Shown here piece after piece: positions 1-6,626 of a DNA stretch of 21,665 nucleotides. Position 1 is the first letter of the stretch. Each line of letters starts with the position of its first letter. The notes below the pieces were generated by a model that ran no database searches, was not told where the DNA came from, and saw nothing but the letters and a program-made list of their open reading frames with translations. Position numbers and translations under genes: made by a program. Source of the DNA: Phycisphaerae bacterium (GTDB lineage Bacteria > Planctomycetota > Phycisphaerae > Sedimentisphaerales > SG8-4); the NCBI GenBank assembly GCA_030613765.1, contig JAUWLI010000010.1, positions 1-21,665 of the forward strand, read 5' to 3'.

Positions 1-1
1 T

Positions 2-169
2 TTAGTAAAAATTCTGGAAATGCCCCGCCGTTGCGGCGATTTGGGGACAATATATCTGCCGGGGGATTTGAATGAAGATTGCAGTGAAAACTTCAAAGAC
101 ATTGCTGAAGTCGCCAACAGATGGCTTGAGTGCACCGACCCGGGCAGGGACGAATGTGATAAGCTATAA
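2..169 (+). CDS. C-terminal fragment of a dockerin-like secreted protein (partial)
   Basis: This open frame enters from the left edge and ends at TAA 167-169, so only about 55 C-terminal residues are visible. They contain GDLNEDCSENFKDIAEVANR followed by WLECTD. That is one Asp/Asn-rich loop followed by a helix ending in W-L, the pattern of the type I dockerin-like C-terminal modules common on secreted planctomycete proteins. The module normally carries two such repeats; the second residue set here (PGRDECDKL) is only a short tail. The gene ends 17 nt before the next start and may be transcribed with it. The upstream catalytic or binding domain is outside the window, so the function of the whole protein cannot be given. 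Confidence 0.7.
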   Translation, partial: LVKILEMPRRCGDLGTIYLPGDLNEDCSENFKDIAEVANRWLECTDPGRDECDKL

Positions 170-186
170 AGGCAGGGAGTGAGTGT

Positions 187-684
187 TTGGATCTTGAGTC
201 GAAAGAACTAAGACGGTGCGTTGGACAACTAAAGGAGATTGACTTTGAACTGGCATATCTTGCCCTGCTAACTTGCCAGGGACTCAAGCCGTTAAGCAGA
301 TGGGAAAAGCCTTTAGACGGCCACGGGCTCGAACTGTTGCAGCAAGCGGGCTTGCTTACGAAACAAATCCGCCGAACGGTAAAAACGGGAAAATCAGTTG
401 TCGAGACTATTTTCAGCATAACGCCCGGCTATATTCAATCCTATGAAAAACAGTTTGCCGGCAAACCGATAGACAAATCTGCTGCGACAGTACGTTTTGA
501 AGGTTTCTTGTTCGGTTTTCCTCCCTGTTGCGTGGACGAATATATCCGGCACCCCTATATCAAAAATGCCTTCCCTCCGGAGCATCAGAAAATTCTGTTT
601 CACTGGGCCTGTAAGGATTGCAAAATCACGGCAGCTCTTTTGCCGGGATACCGCCGAATACACGAGTATGTAGAAAAATGCTGA
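187..684 (+). CDS. DUF483-like protein with CC and HxxCxxC motifs
   Basis: The protein has 165 residues and starts at TTG 187, with GGGAG 8 nt upstream; no better in-frame start is visible. The diagnostic segment is FGFPPCCVDEYI (residues 109-120, Cys114-Cys115), followed by HWACKDC (His139, Cys142, Cys145). A 'G-[FY]-P-x-C-C-V' motif followed by a conserved Cys cluster recalls the DUF483 family, mainly archaeal proteins of unknown function that may bind metal. The N-terminal half (residues 1-75) is helical and has no motif I recognise. It follows a dockerin-type gene by 17 nt, which may be coincidental. The family call rests on memory of the motif and the biochemical role is unknown. Confidence 0.6.
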   Translation: MDLESKELRRCVGQLKEIDFELAYLALLTCQGLKPLSRWEKPLDGHGLELLQQAGLLTKQIRRTVKTGKSVVETIFSITPGYIQSYEKQFAGKPIDKSAATVRFEGFLFGFPPCCVDEYIRHPYIKNAFPPEHQKILFHWACKDCKITAALLPGYRRIHEYVEKC

Positions 685-765
685 ATGTGGCAAAACTTTC
701 TTGTGTTGTGTATGTATTGCGTGCTGCGTGTCGTGAGAATAGAAAAGGAGGCAATACAATTCGTC

Positions 766-1026
766 TTAGACGTCTTTTTCCTCAAGCAGCTTTCTGAGGT
801 ACTTATTTTCCCGCCGGGTCGCTTCCAAGTCGAAGAGTTGATATTTAATGCATATCCGCAGGTAATCCAGCGATTCCTGCAAATTATCAACGCTTTTTTG
901 AAGTTGCTCACGGTTATCTTGAGCTTTTTGGGTGAGTGAAGCCAGTTTTTTATACTGTGGGTTGGCCAACTCTCCAAATTCTTTCACCAGTTCTTTAAGT
1001 TTGTCCTCTAATTTTGCCTCATCCAT
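766..1026 (-). CDS. small coiled-coil protein
   Basis: The protein has 86 residues and is almost entirely charged helix. It begins MDEAKLEDKLKELVKEFGEL and ends RRENKYLRKLLEEKDV, with heptad-like Leu spacing, consistent with a coiled coil over residues 5-83. An AAAGGAAGAG ribosome site precedes it. ATG at 1026 is preferred, although TTG at 1029 lies one codon upstream in frame and is closer to the ideal spacing. It lies outside the mobile element (left end 1479) and opposes the rightward gene before it. No enzymatic motif is present. Possible roles include a structural or adaptor protein; I do not recognise the family. Confidence 0.55.
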   Translation of the reverse strand: MDEAKLEDKLKELVKEFGELANPQYKKLASLTQKAQDNREQLQKSVDNLQESLDYLRICIKYQLFDLEATRRENKYLRKLLEEKDV

Positions 1027-1029
1027 CAA

Positions 1030-1473
1030 TGTTGCTCTTCCTTTAAGCGAGGTTTTCCCTTTTCCATCACCCTAATCTGGATTACTCCGAAGCCTCTGGG
1101 TTATAAATTGTTGTTTAATATAGTATTAGAGCAAAATTCATACCTAAACGTCCTAAAAAAAGCTTTGTGCTTAGCTTTATCGCTTACATCAAAAAGCAGC
1201 TAAACAGGCCAACACAATGTATAAACCTTAACTTTTGTTTCTACTATCCGAAACGCAATCCTTATATGAGTTAAAAGCCTGTGTTTCAGAAAATCAACAC
1301 GTTGTATTAGCCGGGTTTTTCTCACCTGATATAATGGGTTTACCAAGAAACAGTTACGATTGACGTTGTTATTTGGAAACATGGCCGTTGATTTATAGCA
1401 CCGGTTATCGGAGCCGGTGTCGTTTTGGCTTTGAAATTGGGTTCGTTTGTTATTAGATCCTTGTTCTTTGTTC
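1030..1473. other. intergenic region left of the mobile element
   Basis: No convincing gene is present. A 60-codon frame on the minus strand (1200-1382) has no ribosome site and an unconvincing composition. There is a CACCGG/CCGGTG hairpin (1399-1404 and 1414-1419) followed by a short T-rich tract. A copy of the dispersed host repeat GAAATTGGGTTCGTTT lies at 1433-1448 and recurs right of the element at 10287-10302. The element inserted into this repeat-bearing spacer. Confidence 0.6.
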
Positions 1474-1478
1474 GTAGT
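1474..1478. repeat. 5-bp target-site duplication, left copy (GTAGT)
   Basis: GTAGT immediately precedes the TGT terminus at 1479. The identical GTAGT immediately follows the ACA terminus at 10271 (10272-10276). A 5-bp duplication is what Mu-like and Tn7-like DDE transposition leaves. Confidence 0.8.
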
Positions 1479-1649
1479 TGTAAGTTAACGTTTGAAATGG
1501 CAGCAATTGTAAGTTAACATCGTAAATGGCAGCAATTCGCAGTAGATGGCAGCGCTCTTGGACACTTGGTTAGTGGGAAAAAGTTGTAAGTTTACATTTG
1601 AAATGGCAGCAATTCGCAGTAGATGGCAGCGCCTTTGGACACCTGGTTA
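1479..1649 (+). repeat. left-end array of transposase-binding-type sites
   Basis: Three units start with TGTAAGTT(A/T)AC at 1479, 1508 and 1585. Each places ATGGCAGC 18 nt later, at 1497-1504, 1526-1533 and 1603-1610. The second and third units continue as near-identical 65-bp repeats (1508-1572 and 1585-1649) that include a second core, CAGTAGATGGCAGCGC, with ATGGCAGC at 1546-1553 and 1623-1630. There are thus five cores in the same orientation within about 150 bp, reminiscent of the closely packed R1-R3 sites of Mu. The function is inferred from arrangement only. Confidence 0.8.
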
Positions 1650-1735
1650 CGTAGGACTGGCTGTTTTTGGGCATAAAAATATCGCGGTTTTAATGCCCAT
1701 TCCCGCCTGAATAAACAGTACTTAAAAACACGATT

Positions 1736-2233
1736 TTAGCTGTATATCCGCATCGTGTTACGTGCGTTCTCGCCTGTACGTCGTAAAGCCGCCGGGGACA
1801 TAGCTCGCAATACATTTTCTATTCTCTTAAAATTATCGCTCCGAGTTGGACGCCGGTCTGAGTACAAGTGGAGATCGGCATGATCGGCCACAACTCCCAG
1901 CCCTGCTGTCGTATTTTCAAAGACTATTCGATCACCTTTTAAGTGGTGATTATTACGCTTATCAAGCACCTTTAAAATATCTTGAATATCTGATTCTCTG
2001 TCTGTTTGCGGCTGTGAGAGATCGGATGTGTCGTTATTGTCACCGTCCTTTTGCCTGCTGTCGACTATTTTGCTTAATACCGACAGTGACTGTGGGGACA
2101 AAAGAGGACCTGGCAAACATGCTAAGTACGTCATTAACCTGGTTAGCCATGATTCGACATATACCACCAGCCACAATGTCACGACAACAATCAACTGTAA
2201 ACACGCTAAAATTAAAGTCTTGAATTTGGTCAT
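1736..2233 (-). CDS. small single-pass membrane protein at the end of the phage operon
   Basis: The protein has 165 residues. The start chosen is ATG 2231-2233, which overlaps the stop of the preceding gene as ATGA and has GGGGA just upstream; a longer frame reaches 2299 but would overlap its neighbour by 70 nt. Residues about 4-26 (FKTLILACLQLIVVVTLWLV and following) form one transmembrane helix or uncleaved signal anchor. A polar linker rich in Asp, Ser and Gln follows (about 55-85), then a basic C-terminal part. It is the last gene of the leftward operon, where tailed phages may keep lysis or accessory genes. There is only one membrane segment and no spanin lipobox or lysozyme motif, so no lysis role is assigned. 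Confidence 0.6.
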   Translation of the reverse strand: MTKFKTLILACLQLIVVVTLWLVVYVESWLTRLMTYLACLPGPLLSPQSLSVLSKIVDSRQKDGDNNDTSDLSQPQTDRESDIQDILKVLDKRNNHHLKGDRIVFENTTAGLGVVADHADLHLYSDRRPTRSDNFKRIENVLRAMSPAALRRTGENARNTMRIYS

Positions 2234-2919
2234 GGCTTCCCCAAACATTTCTCTGCCTGCTTGACGTCCAGCTCTACGTTGACATTCCCTCTGTGGCATT
2301 GGACTAATCCAAAGCGAAATTGCTTAGTAGCACGAACTCTGCTTTCTCTGATAAAATAACACTCGATTGCGGTTAGAAAATGTTGTAAGCGACGCCGTCT
2401 GGGCTCAAGCACCTCTGCACTTTCCTGGATAGTCCGGGTTACACGTTGTTGGCATACCTTCAATTCTACATCTATCTCTAACTGCACTTCCGCCATTTCC
2501 CGTACAACGCTATCCATCTGTTCGTAATTGAAGATTTTATAATCTATTCTCGCCGCCGCATCCCTCTCTGCCTTACGTCTTCTGTTTCGGTCAGCTACGA
2601 TGGCCCGACAGCAGTCTTTGCAGCGAGCCTGTAGACCGTCAGAACGATTCCCGCAACGTTGAAATTCGCTCTCTGGTTTTATGACTTTGCAGTAAGTACA
2701 TTGTTTTTGCCCAGGGATTACTACCTCTATCTTGCCTTTCGAATACTTATGAGCTTTCTTGCAATCTTTACACCAGTCCGCCCGCCCATCCGGCCGAGCT
2801 TTGTTACGATAGAATTCGTTTACAGGTTTTATTATGCCACATTTTGGACATCTTTTTGCTTTGCGTTTCACTTTACTTACACCCTCTACCGCTTCATTGT
2901 TGATTACCTGTGCAATCAT
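2230..2919 (-). CDS. twin zinc-ribbon protein with a Gam-like C-terminal region
   Basis: The protein has 229 residues and its ATG overlaps the stop of the tape-measure gene (ATGA). The N-terminal half carries two similar Cys4 motifs: Cys24/Cys27 with Cys50/Cys53, and Cys74/Cys77 with Cys100/Cys103. Both share the pattern CxxC-x5-EF-x-RPDG/RSDG-x-CKDC seen in many small phage zinc proteins. Residues about 130-222 read as a long amphipathic helix pair followed by KQFRFGLVQCHRGNVNVELD. This layout resembles the Mu Gam family: helical dimer arms, then a short beta segment of the type 'G-x-V-x-x-R'. Mu Gam binds linear double-stranded DNA ends and protects them from host exonuclease. The Gam resemblance is by eye and the C-terminus is shorter than Mu Gam. 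The zinc motifs are clear; the Gam call is tentative. Confidence 0.55.
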   Translation of the reverse strand: MIAQVINNEAVEGVSKVKRKAKRCPKCGIIKPVNEFYRNKARPDGRADWCKDCKKAHKYSKGKIEVVIPGQKQCTYCKVIKPESEFQRCGNRSDGLQARCKDCCRAIVADRNRRRKAERDAAARIDYKIFNYEQMDSVVREMAEVQLEIDVELKVCQQRVTRTIQESAEVLEPRRRRLQHFLTAIECYFIRESRVRATKQFRFGLVQCHRGNVNVELDVKQAEKCLGKP

Positions 2920-4622
2920 GCTATTGCCCCCGGCGGTATTCGCGGTCCCGATTCATCACTACCAACACGCGGATAAAAGCGCATTCCGTAGTCATAGTGA
3001 TAGTGGTAATTATTATTAACTACCGGCTGGACTTGTTCTATTGGACGATCCATCACAACTTGTTGAACAGGGATGCCGACTTGCTGCTTCTCTATAGTAT
3101 TGTCTTTAGAGATTGGGATCTGTGGTTTCTCCACCGGCTCTGAGCTTGCAGGCTCAGGCTGCTGTTTCGGCTGAACCAGCGGTGCAAGCGTTTTCTCGTC
3201 TTCCGGCCGGGTCCTTACCAGGGATTCCCATTTTTCCTTTGGGCTCATCCGGTCCCAAACGTGAATAAATTGACCGCCCCTCTCTTCTGTTATATAGTGT
3301 TTTTCCTCTTCGGTTAAGCGGTCAAACCATTTCCTAAACGCCGCCCTTTCCGCTTCCAAAGATTCGCCTATCGTAAAGGCTTCGCGTATCGCCTGCATTC
3401 TGGGCTCCTCGACACGAAGCACATCTTTTTTGTATTTACGACCTATATCCCGAACGTCCGCCATATACTTTTGGTCTTCTGTACGTTCATGCGTTGTGCC
3501 CCTGATTGAGGCGTCCGTTGTGGCCCCACGGGCCTCAACTGTCCCTTTCCTGTCCTCTTCTTTTTCTCTCTCAGCTTCCATGCCCGCAGGCCCGGCCGCC
3601 TGCCTAAGCGCCTCACTGATACCGCGTCTCGGAGCTGTCAGCAGCTTAGATACACCGGCAGCCGCTTCCGTTCCGTATATATCTACAAGCATTCTCGTAA
3701 ATACTTTTTGGTCCGTATCCGCCCGCTTCTTTTGGAGCTGCTCAAGGAGTAGTTTCGGGTCCTTTGCGGACTCCTCGGAGATTCCGTACTCCTCGATTTT
3801 TGTGAGCTGTGGGGCCATCAATGCCTGTAATGTAGTGGCGGGCAGGCTCTTTTTCTTTCGTCCAACTTCACCGGCAGCAATAGTAGCTATTGTTTCGATG
3901 GCCTGCTGCGGAGTCCAGTCCATAGCCTTTATCGTGGGCATCCCCCTGCCTAATGCATCAATTACATCCTCGTCTGTCAGCCCTACCTGTTGTGCCCCGG
4001 CCGAGATCATCCGCCGAAATTCCCCCTGCTTTTCAGGTGTCACCATCCCCCAGCCCGACATAATAGCAACCAGGTCCTTTGTGGCACTTCCACCGTGCCG
4101 CTCACCATACTCCAGCGTCTCTTTAAGACCGCGATTGTATTGCTCCTGGGTGATTTGCCCGGTATCGGCCAGGCCCTTGAACTGCCGAGTATAGGCATCG
4201 ATGATCGGCAGGCCGATCTCTTTAGTGACTCCCGTCTGCTGTAATAATACGTTGGTTGCTTTGGTGACGGCCTTTCGGCTCTTCTCGTCAAAGGCATCGA
4301 GGGCCTCGAACAGGTCCGTATATGCAGCTCGTAATTCCTGTACTTCCCGGACCGCTTCATCGGTTCGGGTTTTGACGTTATCAAAGAATTTAGCGACCTT
4401 CGCAGCAGTAGCCGCAACAGCCGTAGCTATAGCCAGAAAACCGACAGGGCCTGCCAGTTTTTTGAGGACACCGAGAACCTTACTGCCTCCACGTTTTGCC
4501 CCGTCCCCCATCGCCTCTGTGGTGGTTCCGAGTTTCTTAGCGGATTGACCTACCTCGCTGAGCTGCTGCTTTGTCTGTGCAGCACCTTTGGTCTTTAAGT
4601 GGATGTTAATGTTTTTTGCCAT
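2916..4622 (-). CDS. phage tail tape-measure-like protein
   Basis: The protein has 568 residues and starts at ATG 4620-4622. The opening, AKNINIHLKTKGAAQTKQQL then SEVGQSAKKLGTTTEAMG, is typical of tape-measure proteins. A Gly/Ala-rich hydrophobic stretch follows (residues 57-79, with VGFLAIATAVAATAAKVAKF), then long helical domains (85-470), a Pro/Gln-rich linker (about 480-530), and a C-terminal YHYHYDYG tract. In long-tailed phages this protein sets tail length and takes part in DNA ejection; 568 residues would be short for that role. No tail tube, tail terminator or baseplate gene is visible nearby, so it could instead be an internal or ejection protein. No clear ribosome site is seen, and a terminator-like hairpin (4640-4682) lies just upstream, so expression of this gene and those after it may be reduced or separately controlled. 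Confidence 0.7.
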   Translation of the reverse strand: MAKNINIHLKTKGAAQTKQQLSEVGQSAKKLGTTTEAMGDGAKRGGSKVLGVLKKLAGPVGFLAIATAVAATAAKVAKFFDNVKTRTDEAVREVQELRAAYTDLFEALDAFDEKSRKAVTKATNVLLQQTGVTKEIGLPIIDAYTRQFKGLADTGQITQEQYNRGLKETLEYGERHGGSATKDLVAIMSGWGMVTPEKQGEFRRMISAGAQQVGLTDEDVIDALGRGMPTIKAMDWTPQQAIETIATIAAGEVGRKKKSLPATTLQALMAPQLTKIEEYGISEESAKDPKLLLEQLQKKRADTDQKVFTRMLVDIYGTEAAAGVSKLLTAPRRGISEALRQAAGPAGMEAEREKEEDRKGTVEARGATTDASIRGTTHERTEDQKYMADVRDIGRKYKKDVLRVEEPRMQAIREAFTIGESLEAERAAFRKWFDRLTEEEKHYITEERGGQFIHVWDRMSPKEKWESLVRTRPEDEKTLAPLVQPKQQPEPASSEPVEKPQIPISKDNTIEKQQVGIPVQQVVMDRPIEQVQPVVNNNYHYHYDYGMRFYPRVGSDESGPRIPPGAIA

Positions 4623-4639
4623 TGTTGTTTTTCAAAAGA

Positions 4640-4682
4640 GCCGGGGCAAATCAACCCGCTGACTGGTCAGACTTGCCCCGGC
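4640..4682 (-). terminator. intrinsic terminator-like hairpin between structural genes
   Basis: A perfect 10-bp stem (GCCGGGGCAA 4640-4649 with TTGCCCCGGC 4673-4682) encloses a small inner CTGAC/GTCAG stem (4659-4670). Read on the minus strand it is followed by TCTTTTG. It lies between the decoration-like gene and the tape-measure-like gene and may attenuate read-through. Confidence 0.6.
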
Positions 4683-4691
4683 CTGATAAAC

Positions 4692-5141
4692 TTAAGCTGT
4701 AATATGCTCTTCGAGTCCCTGGCCCGCTGCGTCCTTGGGGCCTATAGACGGCCTCGATAAAATACCCAGGGCTGACGCATTTACGCCGTTAGTGCCGTCC
4801 CCTGCGTGCGGTGCATTAAGCCGCATGTACCGCTTGTGGGTCTTGTTAAGGTTAATGTCAATGGCGAACAGCTTGCCGTCCTCGGCTGCACCGATCGCAT
4901 CGGCCAGGGCGGCATCGGCTACATCACTATAGCTGCCACCCGTTGTGTCGCATTCCTCGACTTTAAGGGCATTACCCTCGGCAGTTGATCCTAAACCGAT
5001 GTCGATATTGCCGATCTGGATCAGCACTCGAAGATGAGCCCAGCCCCGCACATCGACGTAGTTGTTGTCCGCAAGATCGCCATCGTCTTTGATTTGCGGA
5101 TACAGCATGTTAACGAATTTCATTTCCTGTACTTCTATCAT
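4692..5141 (-). CDS. phage structural protein, probably decoration or head-completion type
   Basis: The protein has 149 residues and starts at ATG 5139-5141, with AAGGAT 8 nt upstream. It has the character of small all-beta phage virion proteins found directly after the major capsid gene: NNYVDVRGWAHLRVLIQIGN, then ALKVEECDTTGGSYSDVADA, a disordered AAEDGKLFAID loop, NKTHKRYMRLNA and a Gly/Ala-rich C-terminus. The pattern 'VDVRGW-x7-IQIG ... KVEECDTTGGSYSDV ... KRYMRLNA' is one I associate with phage head or tail accessory proteins, but no named family is claimed. It is 84 nt downstream of the capsid gene. The gap holds a repeated TATA-like motif (5163-5212) that could be a separate promoter. 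The structural role is fairly likely; the exact role is not known. Confidence 0.6.
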   Translation of the reverse strand: MIEVQEMKFVNMLYPQIKDDGDLADNNYVDVRGWAHLRVLIQIGNIDIGLGSTAEGNALKVEECDTTGGSYSDVADAALADAIGAAEDGKLFAIDINLNKTHKRYMRLNAPHAGDGTNGVNASALGILSRPSIGPKDAAGQGLEEHITA

Positions 5142-5162
5142 TTTTCGATCCTTCTAATTGAA

Positions 5163-5212
5163 GTTTCTATATAGTATTGATTGTTTGAGATATCGTTTCC
5201 TATACAGTATTG
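5163..5212. repeat. two copies of a TATA-like 17-18 bp motif
   Basis: GTTTCTATATAGTATTG (5163-5179) and GTTTCCTATACAGTATTG (5195-5212) are near-identical, with starts 32 bp apart, in the only sizeable gap inside the structural operon. On the minus strand they supply TACTATATA and TACTGTATA boxes. They could be promoter or operator elements for the gene at 4692-5141. Confidence 0.45.
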
Positions 5213-5224
5213 GCCGGGAGTACT

Positions 5225-6412
5225 TTAGCTGTCTTTGGTTATCAGCCCGACAATCGGTCCGGCCTCACTCGTATCGCCGACACCAAAGGCATTGATGTCG
5301 ATCCGCTCGATACCGCGAAAACCGATCTGATCATTCGCAAAATACACATCGGTACTGCGATCTATCCTCAGCTCTCGTCTTTCGCCTAAATACGCACCTA
5401 ATTGCAAATCACCGAGAACAGCACAGATCTGCGAGTTAGCTTCCACGCTCGGCATCGCATGGATAAAATTAACGAGATAACCCATGAAGTACCGCTCTTT
5501 TCTGTCGGACAGGATTGAAAACATATCCGCCGCACCGGCAGCCCTGGCTAATCGGTGCATCACAGAAAAATAGAATTTCTTATTTACATACCATCCAGCA
5601 TTATCGTCCGCCTCACCCGGCAATAACGCAACCGTGTCCTCAAAGTCATCTAACGTCAGCTCGCTGTAAGCATTGCCTGTTCCGACTTGGAGTCCCGTGA
5701 TATTGGCGATAACAGCATCGACACCACGCAGAGCACCGACAATGCCGGTCATGCCGAAATACGTTTCAGTACCGTCCCCGATAAAGCCGACCTCATCTTC
5801 TTTTTTGGCCATACTGCGGACCATACTAAGTGCGAGTATTTCGCCCAGGGCGATGATAGAATCCTCTTCAAGCTCGCTCGATACTTTAGTAAGACAAGCC
5901 CACTTCTTAGCCGTCATGCCGACCTGGCTGAACGCCGTGTCACTCTCTGTAAGATTAGCGTTTTCGCCAGGCTCATAGACGGTCAGGTCTACATCTATTT
6001 TCGGCACCTTGAGCGTGTCGGAACCCATCCGAACGACGGTTGCATCCCTGCGATACTTGCCGTACTGGCCGAGCTTCTGAATGAGGATGGGCATCAACTC
6101 TCCTGGCACAAGAATACCGCCCGTAGTAGCGGTGCCTTCACCCAGGGCCTTACGACCAGCGGCTATATAAAACAATTCGCCAAACTGCCTGGCCTGTTCT
6201 TCCGTCTGCCAGAACCGTTTGTATTCCTTCCCGGTTTCGGTTTCGCCTGTAAGAAAACCCTTACTGATTGACCTTAGACTTTTTCGCAATTCGTTAAGGG
6301 TCTCGCTGAGTTCGCCGATACTCATCTTTACATCTTCCTCGACCTGTTCTATTCTCTCACCGGCAGCCGCAAAGCCCCCGGTGATGTCTTTTTGTTCTTG
6401 TGTTGTAAGCAT
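5225..6412 (-). CDS. HK97-family major capsid protein
   Basis: The protein has 395 residues and starts at ATG 6410-6412, with GAGGGAT upstream. Residues about 14-50 are a charged coiled-coil region, matching the scaffolding delta domain of HK97-fold capsid precursors. The mature body begins around TTGGILVPGELMPILIQKLG (97-116) and continues through the E-loop/P-domain pattern to FIGDGTETYFGMTGIVGAL. NAGWYVNKKFYFSVMHRLAR and YLGERRELRIDRSTDVYFAN are typical A-domain and C-terminal motifs. The length fits the usual 380-410 residues. The protein forms the icosahedral shell, and the delta domain would be removed by the protease encoded just upstream (6627-7412). No frame damage or missing domain is seen, which implies that the element can still make a shell or did so recently. 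This is the most secure phage assignment in the window. Confidence 0.93.
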   Translation of the reverse strand: MLTTQEQKDITGGFAAAGERIEQVEEDVKMSIGELSETLNELRKSLRSISKGFLTGETETGKEYKRFWQTEEQARQFGELFYIAAGRKALGEGTATTGGILVPGELMPILIQKLGQYGKYRRDATVVRMGSDTLKVPKIDVDLTVYEPGENANLTESDTAFSQVGMTAKKWACLTKVSSELEEDSIIALGEILALSMVRSMAKKEDEVGFIGDGTETYFGMTGIVGALRGVDAVIANITGLQVGTGNAYSELTLDDFEDTVALLPGEADDNAGWYVNKKFYFSVMHRLARAAGAADMFSILSDRKERYFMGYLVNFIHAMPSVEANSQICAVLGDLQLGAYLGERRELRIDRSTDVYFANDQIGFRGIERIDINAFGVGDTSEAGPIVGLITKDS

Positions 6413-6436
6413 GTTTAAATCCCTCGTAAATGATAG

Positions 6437-6619
6437 TTAAAGCAGCTTCAAATTATAAATAACAGGACGGCCGCCGCTCATGGCCGCCCTGTTTTTCGGA
6501 GAAATGTTATGGACCGAACAAATTCTATGGCCCTCGATGAATCCACGCGCAGAGAAACGGCAGTGCGAGGGACACCGGCCGTCAAACGAATCGCAAGGAT
6601 TCCCATATAAATAAAGCAT
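6437..6619 (-). CDS. small Cys-rich protein between protease and capsid genes
   Basis: The protein has 60 residues. ATG 6617-6619 is chosen because TGAGG sits 5 nt upstream and it follows the protease stop by 7 nt; the longer frame to 6697 would overlap the protease gene. Cys9, Cys17, Cys21 and Cys34, with several His (H20, H31, H38), could bind one zinc ion. The last third is written through a strong 12-bp hairpin (6461-6493), so either the C-terminus is fortuitous or the hairpin limits downstream expression. There is no known family. Its position suggests a small virion or assembly accessory protein, but that is inference and the gene may not be real. Confidence 0.45.
   Translation of the reverse strand: MLYLYGNPCDSFDGRCPSHCRFSARGFIEGHRICSVHNISPKNRAAMSGGRPVIYNLKLL
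6461..6493. terminator. 12-bp hairpin just upstream of the capsid gene
   Basis: AACAGGACGGCC (6461-6472) pairs with GGCCGCCCTGTT (6482-6493); the single mismatch becomes a G-U pair in minus-strand RNA. On the plus strand it runs into TTTTT, and on the minus strand into TTATTTATAA. It may act as a weak terminator in either direction or as a processing signal protecting the capsid message. Confidence 0.45.
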
Positions 6620-6626
6620 GATAACC

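Noticed and set aside
1200..1382. 60-codon minus-strand frame
   Set aside because: No ribosome site, no recognisable composition, and it lies in an AT-rich spacer.
1540..1557. CAGTAGATGGCAGCGCTC resembles the animal CTCF motif
   Set aside because: This is a bacterial sequence, and the motif belongs to the repeated end-site family of the element.
3430..4194. 254-codon plus-strand frame
   Set aside because: It is antisense to the tape-measure-like gene, is rich in Ser/Ala/Cys as expected for a complementary frame, and has no ribosome site.
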